Assembly (NCBI RefSeq): GCF_028682175.1
Contig: NZ_JANHKS010000001.1
Coordinates: 62,001-126,000, forward strand
Length of the DNA stretch: 64,000 nucleotides
Source of the DNA: Pseudomonas putida
Lineage (GTDB): Bacteria > Pseudomonadota > Gammaproteobacteria > Pseudomonadales > Pseudomonadaceae
Reading direction: 5' to 3'
Shown in pieces: positions 35,015 to 43,608 of the stretch. The first letter of the stretch is position 1. The number at the start of each line of letters is the position of its first letter. The notes beneath the pieces are model-generated. The model worked only from the letters and a program-made list of their open reading frames with translations, was not told the DNA's origin and searched no databases. The translations under genes were made by a program, and so were the position numbers.

Positions 35015-36541
35015 TTAAACCAACTGCCACTTATGCGGAAGCAGTTTCTCGATCTCACTGGCCCGCTGCGTCGGCAACCGTGTCAGCACGTCCTTGAGAT
35101 AAGCATACGGATCATGCCCGTTGATGCGCGCTGACTGGATCAAACTCATGATTGCCGCCGCCCGCTTGCCGCTGCGCAGCGACCCGGCAAACAACCAGTT
35201 TGAACGCCCGAGCGCCCACGGCCGGATCAAGTTCTCGATCTGGTTGTTGTCGATGGGCACAGCACCATCTGCCAGGTAGCGCGTCAGCGCTACCCAGCGT
35301 TTGAGGCTGTAATCCAGAGCCTTCGCTGTGGCCGAACCCTCGGGCACAAGTTCACGCTGGGCCAGCATCCACTCATGCAGCTTTTCAGCGATGGGCACTG
35401 CTGTTTCCCGGCGTAATCGCCAACGGTCTTCGTCGCTCATTTCCTTGGCGTGTCGCTCGACTTCGTATAGCCCGCCAATCGAGTGAAGCGCCTGCTCAGC
35501 CAACTGGCTCTTATTAGTTACATGCAGGTCGAAGAACTTGCGGCGCGCATGGGCCATGCAGCCGATTTCCGTGATGCCCAGCTCGAAGCTGGCCTTGTAG
35601 CCGGCGAAGTCATCGCAGACCAGTTTGCCGTTCCATGCGCCCAGAAAGTTACGCGCATGTTCGCCTGCACGGCTGGGGCTGAAATCGTAGACTACGGCCT
35701 TGAGGGCCGAAAACGGCGTACTGCTGTAAGCCCAGACATAGGCGCGGTGGGTTTTCTTCTCGCCGGGTGCCAGCATTTGTACCGGCGTTTCATCGGCGTG
35801 CACGACGCGCTGGGCCAGTACTGCTTCTCGCAGCACATCAACCAGCGGCTGAAGCTGCGCGCCGGTTTGGCCCACCCACTGCGCCAGTGTCGAGCGCGGG
35901 ATGGCAAGGCCGGCACGGCCAAAGATCTTTTCCTGTCGATAGAGCGGCAGGTGGTCGGCGAATTTGGCGACCATCACGTGGGCCAGCAGGCCCGCAGTGG
36001 GGATGCCCTTGTCGATTACTTGCGGCGGCACCGGCGCCTGGATCAGCGTTTCGCACTGTCGGCAGGCCCATTTCCCACGAACGTGCTGCTCCACCGTGAA
36101 CACGCCCGGCGTGTAGTCCAGCTTCTCGCTGACGTATTCACCGATGCGCTGAAGCTGGCAGCCGCACGCGCACTGAGTGCTGTCCGGTTCGTGATGGATC
36201 ACAGTGCGAGGGAACTGCGGCGGCAGCGCCGCCCGCTTGGGTCGCTGGCGCGGTTCTGTCTCTGCGGGCGCTGGATGAAGGGCTTTTAACTCGGCCTCGA
36301 TGGCTTCGAGGTCGGTATTGAGCAGGTCATCAAGCAAGCTGCCTTGCGCCGGGCTGATCTGCTCGCTGCGTTTGGCGAACTTGTGCCGTTTGAGGACGGC
36401 GATCTCGTGAGTGAGCTGCTCAATGATCGTTTCATCACGATGGATCTTTCGGCCCATGGTGTCGACCTTGGACATCAACTGCGCAGCCAGTGCGCGCAGT
36501 TGTTCGGGAGTCATTTGGTCGAGAACGGGCAAGGAAGTCAT
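35015..36541 (-). CDS. tnpC: IS66 transposase TnpC
   Basis: This is the 508-residue DDE transposase of the IS66 family. It has an N-terminal leucine-rich coiled-coil region (about 15-70), a zinc-binding part (CACGCQ and CRQC, about 125-165), the catalytic domain with HADETPV (about 245-251) and CDDFAGYK (about 300), and the C-terminal IENLIRPWALGRSNWLF block with the catalytic Glu. ATG 36541 is chosen. It is full length, so the copy could be active. Confidence 0.95.
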   Translation of the reverse strand: MTSLPVLDQMTPEQLRALAAQLMSKVDTMGRKIHRDETIIEQLTHEIAVLKRHKFAKRSEQISPAQGSLLDDLLNTDLEAIEAELKALHPAPAETEPRQRPKRAALPPQFPRTVIHHEPDSTQCACGCQLQRIGEYVSEKLDYTPGVFTVEQHVRGKWACRQCETLIQAPVPPQVIDKGIPTAGLLAHVMVAKFADHLPLYRQEKIFGRAGLAIPRSTLAQWVGQTGAQLQPLVDVLREAVLAQRVVHADETPVQMLAPGEKKTHRAYVWAYSSTPFSALKAVVYDFSPSRAGEHARNFLGAWNGKLVCDDFAGYKASFELGITEIGCMAHARRKFFDLHVTNKSQLAEQALHSIGGLYEVERHAKEMSDEDRWRLRRETAVPIAEKLHEWMLAQRELVPEGSATAKALDYSLKRWVALTRYLADGAVPIDNNQIENLIRPWALGRSNWLFAGSLRSGKRAAAIMSLIQSARINGHDPYAYLKDVLTRLPTQRASEIEKLLPHKWQLV

Positions 36542-36592
36542 GGGCGGGGATTTTACCAAAGCAGCCCGACCGCTTCAGCTAAAAGGCAGCAT

Positions 36593-36928
36593 TTAAAGCA
36601 ATGTGATTGCGCCGCCCGCACCGACTCGTTGCCAGGGTAATCCAAGTACCAGCGCCTGGAGTTGTTCGGGGTCGAGTTCGACCTCCGTTCCACGATGGAG
36701 GCCTGGCCAATGAAACTTACCTTGGTTCAAGCGCCGTGCCGCCAGCCAGATACCGACGCCGTCGTGCACCAGGACTTTCATCCGGTTCGCCCGGCGGTTG
36801 GCAAAGAGGTAAGCGCAGTGCGGCTTCGCCGCACCGAACACCGCGACCACTCTGGCCAACGCGGCCTCAGTGCCGGCGCGCATATCCATGGGCTCGGTGG
36901 CGAGCCAGATGACATCGACACGAATCAT
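36593..36928 (-). CDS. tnpB: IS66 accessory protein TnpB
   Basis: This 111-residue IS66 Orf2 protein carries the conserved start (WLATEPMDMRAGTEAAL) and the YLFANRRANRMKVLVHD block. ATG 36928 overlaps the tnpA stop (ATGA). A longer upstream frame has no support. It is required for transposition of IS66 elements. Confidence 0.95.
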   Translation of the reverse strand: MIRVDVIWLATEPMDMRAGTEAALARVVAVFGAAKPHCAYLFANRRANRMKVLVHDGVGIWLAARRLNQGKFHWPGLHRGTEVELDPEQLQALVLGLPWQRVGAGGAITLL

Positions 36929-37242
36929 CGGGCCAGGCCACGAATAAAACACGCACAGCCGTCCGGATCTGAGGCTGGCCATTTTACGGTGATGGATTTA
37001 TCGCCCAGAGGCAGCGAGATGATCACCATCTCTTCTGATGCTCGCCTTGGTGCCGTTGTTACCGGAACGAAAGCCGGCAAGGTTGCAGGCGATTGATCTC
37101 GGTAAGCCGGTAGCCACTTGCGGATCACGTTGGCATTGATGCCGTGATGGATAGCTACACTGGAAATTGTCGCTCCGGGTTGCAGGCATTCCTGGACGAC
37201 CTGGGCTTTGAATGGTTTGGGGTAAGAGCTTCGTTGGCGCAT
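36925..37242 (-). CDS. tnpA: IS66 accessory protein TnpA
   Basis: This 105-residue IS66 Orf1 protein has an N-terminal helix-turn-helix of the IS3/IS66 type (YPKPFKAQVVQECLQPG...HGINANVIRKWL) and a C-terminal beta segment. It is the first gene of the element, coupled to tnpB by a four-base overlap. Confidence 0.93.
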   Translation of the reverse strand: MRQRSSYPKPFKAQVVQECLQPGATISSVAIHHGINANVIRKWLPAYRDQSPATLPAFVPVTTAPRRASEEMVIISLPLGDKSITVKWPASDPDGCACFIRGLAR

Positions 37243-37256
37243 GGAAATCCTGGCGA

Positions 37257-37304
37257 TAAGGGCGATCGCGTCCGCTTAAAAATACGCGGACACCATCGCC
37301 CTTA
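37257..37304. repeat. Palindromic end of the IS66 element
   Basis: TAAGGGCGAT-cgc-GTCCGC and GCGGAC-acc-ATCGCCCTTA are inverted copies with a 10-base AT-rich centre. It lies 14 bp outside tnpA. Both arms could be IS ends facing each other. Confidence 0.75.
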
Positions 37305-37445
37305 ATGCTGGAGTTCGGTAGGTGACTTGGCCGGACGGTTACTTCTTTGATAGATATTCATACCTCATACTCCAAGGCTCCTGGCTCCCATCACCGAGTC
37401 AACATCCGTCAACCCAGATGATGTGGGCAAAACTGGAGAAGTACG

Positions 37446-38162
37446 TCATTCACCCAGATATGCTTTCTGAACCTGTTCGTCGTGTAAAAGCTCAGCCGCC
37501 TGCCCCTCGAGGGCAATGCGTCCTCCATCAATTACATAGGCCCGCTGGCAAGTCTGCAGAGCCAGCTTGGCGTTCTGCTCCACCAACAGCAGCGTGACAC
37601 CGGTTTTGCACACTTCCCGAATAGTCTCAAAAATCTTTTGAACGATAATGGGCGCTAACCCCATTGATGGTTCGTCAAGAAGCAAGAGCTTAGGCTTGCC
37701 CATTAGCGCCCGAGAGATCGCAAGCATCTGCTGCTCGCCGCCAGACATAGTCCCTGCGAGCTGGAATGCACGCTCTTTGAGTCGAGGAAAGATAGTGAAC
37801 ATGCGCTCGATATCGGCTTCTATCGAGGCTTTACTATCCGTTCTAGAGAAGGCACCCATTTCCATGTTTTCGTACACAGTGAGCCGTGGAAAGATGCCCC
37901 TTCCCTCCGGCACCAGAGCTAAACCTTCGCGGATCAAGTCGTAACTCTTAATCCCTGAATGGGCTTTCCCGTCGAAGATGATCTGTCCTGAACTGGGCGT
38001 CAGCAACCCGGCCAAGGTTTTGAGGGTAGTAGTCTTGCCGGCGCCGTTTGCACCGATCAGAGCGACCATCTCACCTTCTCCTACATGGAAATCCATGCCC
38101 TTGATGGCTTGAATAGCGCCGTAAGACACCTTGAGGTCGCTTACCTGAAGAATATTTTTCAT
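37446..38162 (-). CDS. livF: Branched-chain amino acid-type ABC transporter ATPase LivF
   Basis: This 238-residue ABC ATPase has Walker A GANGAGKTT (about 37-45), signature MSGGEQQ (about 138) and Walker B LLLLDEPSMGL (about 158-168), with the LivF-type VPEGRGIFPRLTV. ATG 38162 follows the LivG stop by two bases. With LivG it energises the LivHM permease. It is the last gene of livKHMGF. Confidence 0.95.
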   Translation of the reverse strand: MKNILQVSDLKVSYGAIQAIKGMDFHVGEGEMVALIGANGAGKTTTLKTLAGLLTPSSGQIIFDGKAHSGIKSYDLIREGLALVPEGRGIFPRLTVYENMEMGAFSRTDSKASIEADIERMFTIFPRLKERAFQLAGTMSGGEQQMLAISRALMGKPKLLLLDEPSMGLAPIIVQKIFETIREVCKTGVTLLLVEQNAKLALQTCQRAYVIDGGRIALEGQAAELLHDEQVQKAYLGE

Positions 38163-38164
38163 GT

Positions 38165-38935
38165 TCAAGCGGTCTCCGTGCCTAGATATGCTTCGATGAC
38201 CCGAGGATCCTTCTGCACCTGCGCTGGCAGCCCATCGGCAATCTTTTTTCCGAACTCCAGTACAGTGACCCGGTCGCACAAGCCCATAACTAGCTTCACA
38301 TCATGTTCAATCAGGAGCACTGTCTTGCCGTCAGCCTGCATCTTGCACATCAGTTGGCGAAGACCTTCGGTCTCAGAGGCATTCATCCCGGCTGCAGGTT
38401 CGTCGAGAGCGACAAGAAGCGGCTCGGTGGCAAGGGCTCGTGCGATTTCCAGGCGGCGCTGATCGCCGTATGAAAGGTTCTTCGCCAGCTCATCAGCGAA
38501 GCGCCCGATACCGACGTAGTTGAGCCAATAGCGTGCCGACTCGTAAATCTCCCGCTCCTCCCTAACGCAACCTGGAGTGCGAAAAATGGCCCCAAACACG
38601 CCGCTCTTGGTTCGTACATGTCGGCCAATCATCACGTTTTCCAACGCGGTCATGTTGTGAAACAAGCGGATGTTCTGGAAGGTACGAGAGATGCCCGCCT
38701 CCACAACCTTGTGAGGCTTGCTGATACGAAGCGGCTTACCGTTAAAAGTGACCTTGCCCTCTTCCGCCTGATATAGGCCCGTGAGCACGTTGAAAAGCGT
38801 GGTCTTACCAGCACCGTTGGGCCCAAGCAAGCCACGGATTTCGCCACGTCCAATACTCAGGTCGATCCCATGTAGGGCTTGCAGGCCTCCGAAGAATTTG
38901 CTGACTGAGCGCAGTTCTAGCAGTACGTCACTCAT
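38165..38935 (-). CDS. livG: Branched-chain amino acid-type ABC transporter ATPase LivG
   Basis: This 256-residue ABC ATPase has Walker A GPNGAGKTT (about 38-46), the LivG-type ISRTFQNIRLF (about 83), signature LSYGDQRR (about 154) and Walker B LVALDEPAAGMN. It overlaps livM by four bases. It pairs with LivF as the cytoplasmic motor. Confidence 0.95.
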   Translation of the reverse strand: MSDVLLELRSVSKFFGGLQALHGIDLSIGRGEIRGLLGPNGAGKTTLFNVLTGLYQAEEGKVTFNGKPLRISKPHKVVEAGISRTFQNIRLFHNMTALENVMIGRHVRTKSGVFGAIFRTPGCVREEREIYESARYWLNYVGIGRFADELAKNLSYGDQRRLEIARALATEPLLVALDEPAAGMNASETEGLRQLMCKMQADGKTVLLIEHDVKLVMGLCDRVTVLEFGKKIADGLPAQVQKDPRVIEAYLGTETA

Positions 38936-40176
38936 ACTTTATTTGCCTCGTTCAGTCGGTATTCGGCTTGCGCTGGCTCTGCGTGCTCGATAGCAGTATC
39001 TAGCACCGGCTCAGCAGTTACTGAATCTGCTTTCTCCTCATGCAGCTCCGCACGTCTGCGGTTGGACGGCCATAGACCTTCCGGTCGGAAACGCATGACC
39101 AGGATCAGAGCCAGACCAAAAACCAACATCCGTAACGTCGACGCATCAAGGATGTTCCGCAATACCTCGCGGCTAATGAACGTGACGTTGTCCATTACGA
39201 ATGGCTGAATCCAGTTCACCAGATCGCGAAACATCTCCGGCATGATCGACAGGATAAGCGCACCTAGTACCACACCCCGAATTGACCCCATGCCGCCGAG
39301 TACGACCATTGCCAGCACCATGATCGATTCCATAAGGGTGAACGACTCCGGGCTGACGAACCCTTGATAGGCCGAGAATAACGCCCCCGAGACACCGCCA
39401 AAGGTGGCGCCCATGGCGAATGCCAGCAGCTTAAGATTGCGCTTGTTCAGTCCCATCGCCTCAGCCGCCACTTCATCCTCCCGCAATGCCATCCAAGCGC
39501 GACCAATACGCGAAACCTCTAAGCGCTTGGAGAGAATGATTGAAAGGATCACTACTGCCAGGAAAAATAGGTAGTAGCTGATGACCGGCGAGACGTTGAG
39601 GCCGAACAGGCTCCACTTGGTCTGTAGCGACACTATCGCCTCAGGTGCGCTGCCGGGGGCGTAGCTCCAGGCGCCGCCGTCGATGTGCAGGGGGGCAATC
39701 CCGGAGATCCCCTGAGGGCCATTTGTGATATTCACCGGCTGATCCAGGTTGTTCATGAAGATCCGGATGATCTCGCCGAAACCTAGGGTCACGATGGCCA
39801 GATAATCGCCGCGCAATTTGAGCACCGGCGCGCCGATCAGCACTCCGCAGATTGCCGCGACAAATGCCGAGAGCGGGATGATGACCCAGAGGGGCCAATT
39901 GAGCACGCCGTCGACCAAGCCCGCCATATTCAAATGTGGCGAAGAGAGCAATGCGTACAGGTAGGCCCCTAATGCGTAAAACCCGATGTAGCCCATATCG
40001 AGCAGACCGGCGTAACCAATCACGATATTCAGACCTAGTGCGAGCAATACATAAAGCATCGCAAAGCCGAGAATACGTACCCACGTGGCCCCTAAAAATG
40101 GGATGGCATCTACTACGAAAGGTAGCGCAATGAACGCGAGAATAAGCAGGGCATATTGAGCATGTTGATTTTTCAT
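38932..40176 (-). CDS. livM: Branched-chain amino acid-type ABC permease LivM
   Basis: This 414-residue inner-membrane permease has about ten hydrophobic helices and the LivM-type cytoplasmic loop (GRAWMALREDEVAAEAMGLN). A hydrophilic C-terminal extension of about 40 residues (after PEGLWPSNRRRAEL) is longer than in many LivM proteins. It lies nine bases after livH. Confidence 0.94.
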   Translation of the reverse strand: MKNQHAQYALLILAFIALPFVVDAIPFLGATWVRILGFAMLYVLLALGLNIVIGYAGLLDMGYIGFYALGAYLYALLSSPHLNMAGLVDGVLNWPLWVIIPLSAFVAAICGVLIGAPVLKLRGDYLAIVTLGFGEIIRIFMNNLDQPVNITNGPQGISGIAPLHIDGGAWSYAPGSAPEAIVSLQTKWSLFGLNVSPVISYYLFFLAVVILSIILSKRLEVSRIGRAWMALREDEVAAEAMGLNKRNLKLLAFAMGATFGGVSGALFSAYQGFVSPESFTLMESIMVLAMVVLGGMGSIRGVVLGALILSIMPEMFRDLVNWIQPFVMDNVTFISREVLRNILDASTLRMLVFGLALILVMRFRPEGLWPSNRRRAELHEEKADSVTAEPVLDTAIEHAEPAQAEYRLNEANKV

Positions 40177-40185
40177 ACCGGGCTC

Positions 40186-41124
40186 CTATGCGCGATCGGC
40201 CATGCGCTCACCCATCAGGCCGTTTGGCCGGAAGAGCAAGACCATGATCAACACCATGAACGCGAAGATGTCCTGGTAGTTCGCGCCCAGGAACCCGCCA
40301 GTTACCTGGCCGGTGTAGCCTGCGGCCAATGATTCGATCAGACCTAGCAGCAGCCCGCCAAGCATGGCGCCGAACAGGTTACCGATACCGCCTAATACGG
40401 CAGCCGAGAATGCCTTAAGTCCCAGCAACAAACCCATGTACGCATCCGCTTGGCCATAGTTGACAGCTCGCATTACTCCCGCGATTGCGCCCAGCGACGC
40501 GCCGATCACAAAGGTCGCCGAAATCACTCGGTTGATGTTGATACCCATCAACCCCGCCACTTCCTGATTCTGTGCAGTGGCTCGCATGGCCTTGCCCAGC
40601 TTGGTCTTATCGACAAGCAGCCATAGGCCGACCATGATGCACACTGAAATGATCATGATGCTCAGTTGGACATTCGTGATCGTGGCACCAAAAATGTCGA
40701 TGGGCTGAGTCTCAACAACTTCGGGAAAAGTCTTATACCCCCTCCCCCAGATCATCATCGCGAGATTCTGCAGGAAGATTGAGATCCCAATCGCCAGAAT
40801 CAGAGGGGTAAGCCTTGGGGCCTTTCGCAATGGCCGATAGGCAAACTTCTCCATCCCTTGTGCCATGAGCATGCAGACGATCGCTGCGATCATGATGGCA
40901 AGCAGCAGAGTAAGAACCCCCGGTGCGAATCCAAATCCGGCGAGCATGGTAAGAACAGAGATCGTTACCATGGCGCCCACCATGACGATTTCGCCATGTG
41001 CAAAATTGATCAGTCCAATGATCCCATACACCATGGTGTAACCCAGTGCGACCAGAGCATAGATGCTACCGAGCACCAAGCCATTAAGAACTTGCTGCAA
41101 CAAGATATTGAGAGTGGCTTCCAC
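40186..41124 (-). CDS. livH: Branched-chain amino acid-type ABC permease LivH
   Basis: This 312-residue permease has the LivH start (QQVLNGLVLGSIYALVALGYTMVYG) and the coupling loop GKAMRATAQNQEVAGLMGIN. GTG 41124 with GAGG about nine bases upstream is chosen; an upstream TTG frame has no ribosome site. A hairpin separates it from the binding-protein gene. Confidence 0.93.
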   Translation of the reverse strand: MEATLNILLQQVLNGLVLGSIYALVALGYTMVYGIIGLINFAHGEIVMVGAMVTISVLTMLAGFGFAPGVLTLLLAIMIAAIVCMLMAQGMEKFAYRPLRKAPRLTPLILAIGISIFLQNLAMMIWGRGYKTFPEVVETQPIDIFGATITNVQLSIMIISVCIMVGLWLLVDKTKLGKAMRATAQNQEVAGLMGININRVISATFVIGASLGAIAGVMRAVNYGQADAYMGLLLGLKAFSAAVLGGIGNLFGAMLGGLLLGLIESLAAGYTGQVTGGFLGANYQDIFAFMVLIMVLLFRPNGLMGERMADRA

Positions 41125-41225
41125 TTGGTGAATCCTCAGAGCTGCGACGTGTCCACCTGCCGGAGCGGATGAAAGCAACGCGGTGACATTCAGGGCAGGT
41201 CAGAAAAAGTCTTTTTGTTGTAGTC

Positions 41226-41244
41226 GCGGGCCTTCGCGGCCCGC
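41226..41244 (-). terminator. Hairpin between binding-protein and permease genes
   Basis: GCGGGCC and GGCCCGC form a 7-bp stem with a 5-base loop, without a following T-run. Such hairpins after binding-protein genes stabilise that mRNA and reduce read-through, giving more binding protein than permease. Confidence 0.6.
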
Positions 41245-41270
41245 TTGTGGTTCTGTGGGCAAATAAAGGC

Positions 41271-42419
41271 TCAGTCGCGCTCTACCGACAGGGTGTTCCA
41301 CTTGCCGCTTTCGAACTGAAAGATGGTCGCTGCAGCGTTTTTCAGGTTGCCAGCGTCATCGAACGCGATGGTTCCGGTTACGCCGTCGTAGCTGGAGTTT
41401 TTCAGCACAGGCAGGTAAACGGCCGGATCGTCCGACTGCGCCTTGACCATCGCGTTGATGGCCGCCCAGGTGGCGTCATATGCCGCAGGAGATGACTGCA
41501 CCACCCCTACTCCATACTTGGCCTTGAGCTTCTGCTCGAACGCCGCGCCTTTAGGCATGTCCTGTAGCGGCGTGCCGTAGTTCCAGGCATACGCGCCTTC
41601 GGCGGCGCTGCCAGCCATTTTCTTGAACTCGTCATTGGGCAAATTGCCGATGTTCATGAACTTGGCCTTAATGCCCAGGTTCTTCATCTGCTTGGCCATC
41701 GGCGCGGCCTGGTAATCAAGGGCCGCAAAGAAGACGGCGTCGACCTGCTGGGCTTTCGCAGTGGTGAGAATGGCGTTGAAATCGGTGGCTTTGTCGTTGG
41801 TGTACTCACGCACAACAACGTTGCCGCCCGCGGCTTTGACGGCCTTGTTCACTTCATCAGCAAGGCCCTGACCGTAGGCGGTGCGATCGTCGAAAATCGC
41901 AATGCGCTTGGCGCCAAGCTTATTGACCAGATAGTTACCGGCGTAACGGCCCAGCGTGGCGTCGTCGTTCACCACGCGAAACACCGACTTGATGCCCTGA
42001 CGGGTCAGTGCCGGGTTGGTGGCCGATGGAGAAATCTGCGGGATCCCGGCGTCGCCATAGATCTTCGAGGCCGGAATACTGGTTCCCGAATTGTAGTGTC
42101 CGATGACAACAGCTACTTTTGCATCGACCAGACGTTGCGCCACGGCAGTCCCAGTACGGGGGTCAGCTACGTCGTCTTCCGACACTAATTTGAATTCAGC
42201 GACTTTGTCACCGATTTTCAGTTTCTGTTCATTTGCCTCTTCGATAGCGATGCTGACGCCATGTTCTACGTCAAGACCTTGGTGCGCCGACGGCCCGGTT
42301 AGAGGGCCAGCAAAACCAATCTTAACGAGCTCGGTGTCAGCCGCATACGCTGCGCCGGTGCTCAGCGCGACCAAAAAAGCGGACGCCAGTGCTGTGTGAA
42401 TCAGGTTGTTCTTGTGCAT
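41271..42419 (-). CDS. livK: Periplasmic substrate-binding protein of the Liv-type transporter
   Basis: This 382-residue type I periplasmic binding protein has a signal peptide (about 1-26, cut near AYA-AD) and Leu/Ile/Val-binding-like sequence (VKIGFAGPLTGPSAHQGLD, IGHYNSGTSIPASKIY, SPSATNPALT). ATG 42419 follows GGGAGGGG. The ligand may be an amino acid or amide used by the nearby catabolic operon rather than a branched-chain amino acid. A TTGTAAGATAACA motif lies upstream at 42566. Confidence 0.93.
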   Translation of the reverse strand: MHKNNLIHTALASAFLVALSTGAAYAADTELVKIGFAGPLTGPSAHQGLDVEHGVSIAIEEANEQKLKIGDKVAEFKLVSEDDVADPRTGTAVAQRLVDAKVAVVIGHYNSGTSIPASKIYGDAGIPQISPSATNPALTRQGIKSVFRVVNDDATLGRYAGNYLVNKLGAKRIAIFDDRTAYGQGLADEVNKAVKAAGGNVVVREYTNDKATDFNAILTTAKAQQVDAVFFAALDYQAAPMAKQMKNLGIKAKFMNIGNLPNDEFKKMAGSAAEGAYAWNYGTPLQDMPKGAAFEQKLKAKYGVGVVQSSPAAYDATWAAINAMVKAQSDDPAVYLPVLKNSSYDGVTGTIAFDDAGNLKNAAATIFQFESGKWNTLSVERD

Positions 42420-42565
42420 ATACCCCTCCCAGAAACCGACGGACAAACGAATTGAGCACGTTGGCGTGCAAATCTTCTTTTTTTCCACATCTGGCTCCAG
42501 CTACGGCCGCCAGATCTTATTCCGGACATCTCACTGCATTCAGGCACCATGACTGTCGCCTTCAC

Positions 42566-42578
42566 TTGTAAGATAACA
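42566..42578 (+). promoter_or_regulatory. Predicted GntR operator upstream of livK
   Basis: TTGTAAGATAACA fits the TTGTnnGATAACA motif that also occurs before both GntR genes. It lies about 150 bp upstream of livK in the shared livK-gntR intergenic region. Confidence 0.5.
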
Positions 42579-42714
42579 GTCAGCAGGCAACTGTCAATGG
42601 GCGTGCGCTTCGCACCAGCGAAATTGCACATGAAGAATTTCGGGGTAGAGAAATCTGCACAAATGCGATGCATGATTCGAGGGAAAAGATGCGTGCCGCA
42701 CCATGTGAGGTCAG

Positions 42715-42727
42715 TTGTTTGATAACA
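42715..42727 (+). promoter_or_regulatory. Predicted GntR operator upstream of the first gntR
   Basis: TTGTTTGATAACA, preceded by TCAG, occurs again in similar form (TCAGTTGTTTG..ATCATAC) before the second GntR gene. It is probably autoregulatory. Confidence 0.55.
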
Positions 42728-42740
42728 TACGGGATAGGCA

Positions 42741-42766
42741 ACCGCCTGAATTTACGGGCGGTTTTT
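42741..42766 (+). terminator. Terminator-like hairpin upstream of gntR
   Basis: ACCGCCTG and CGGGCGGT form an 8-bp stem (one G-U pair) with a 6-base loop, followed by five T on the plus strand. No plus-strand gene precedes it, so it may attenuate gntR or end a small RNA. Confidence 0.6.
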
Positions 42767-42858
42767 GCTAAATAATTCGAGGTTCGCAACTATTTGACGA
42801 AGCCCACTCAGCAGTTCAACCATTCATTCCTTGATGAGCATTTTTAGGAGCAACGACG

Positions 42859-43584
42859 ATGGACGCGACGACTGGTACGCGTAGAGGCAATCTTGCCGAG
42901 ACAGTGATTCGCGAATTGTCGAATCGCATTGATGTGGGCACCTATCGCCCAGGTGAGAAACTCCCCTCCGAGCAAGAGCTGTGCAAAGAGTTCAACGTCA
43001 GCCGCCCGGTGATCCGAGAAGCAGTCGCATCGTTGCGCCTTGGCGGACGCCTGATCGCCAGGCAAGGCGTAGGGGTGTTCGTCGTCGAGCAGGACATTAA
43101 GCGTATCGGTTACGCCCTAAGCACGGCAGCCGATGACGTGCGCGCAGCCGCTCAGGTGCTGGAACTTCGCCTGGGGATCGAGACTGAGTCCGTAGCCCGA
43201 GCTGCAGAACGTCGCAGCCCGACCAGCATGGCCGACATCACCGATGCTTTCGACCGCTTCAACGCACTGGATGGTACAGATCTGGAAGCCGAAGCTAAGG
43301 CCGACTTTGAATTTCATCTGGCCATTGCACGCGCGACCAACAATCCACATTTCACCCAGCTGCTCGAAGCCCTTGGCCCGGACATAATTTTCGATCTACA
43401 TCTCAAGCATGGTCAGTCCACCGGCAAGAGCCGCCTAGCGCATATTAAGAAGATTGGCCGGGAACACGGTGCAATATTGACGGCGATTACCATGGGGGAT
43501 GTCAGCGCCGCGCGTGCAGCATTACGCAAGCATTTGGAAGAAAGCCTGTCGCGCTACCAGCGCCTTGTACAGAGCGGAGAATGA
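42859..43584 (+). CDS. GntR-family (FadR-type FCD) regulator, copy 1
   Basis: This 241-residue regulator has an N-terminal winged HTH (YRPGEKLPSEQELCKEFNVSRPVIREAVASLRLGGRL, about 30-75) and a C-terminal FCD ligand domain with its metal/ligand residues (DFEFHLAIARATNNPHF, and a HGAILTAI helix). ATG 42859 follows GGAG. It is divergent from livK and convergent with the aldehyde dehydrogenase gene, and nearly the same as the regulator at 59663. It probably represses the transporter and the oxidation operon until the substrate or an acid intermediate binds. Confidence 0.93.
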   Translation: MDATTGTRRGNLAETVIRELSNRIDVGTYRPGEKLPSEQELCKEFNVSRPVIREAVASLRLGGRLIARQGVGVFVVEQDIKRIGYALSTAADDVRAAAQVLELRLGIETESVARAAERRSPTSMADITDAFDRFNALDGTDLEAEAKADFEFHLAIARATNNPHFTQLLEALGPDIIFDLHLKHGQSTGKSRLAHIKKIGREHGAILTAITMGDVSAARAALRKHLEESLSRYQRLVQSGE

Positions 43585-43608
43585 TCTCCGCCCTGCCCCC
43601 TCCCCTGA

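Larger units (their letters stand above)
35015..37304 (-). mobile_element. IS66-family insertion sequence
   Basis: It contains the three IS66 genes tnpA-tnpB-tnpC on the minus strand. The right end is marked by an imperfect palindrome at 37257-37304. I could not find a matching inverted repeat on the left next to the HAD gene, nor an 8-bp target duplication, so the left boundary is approximate and may be eroded. Confidence 0.88.
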
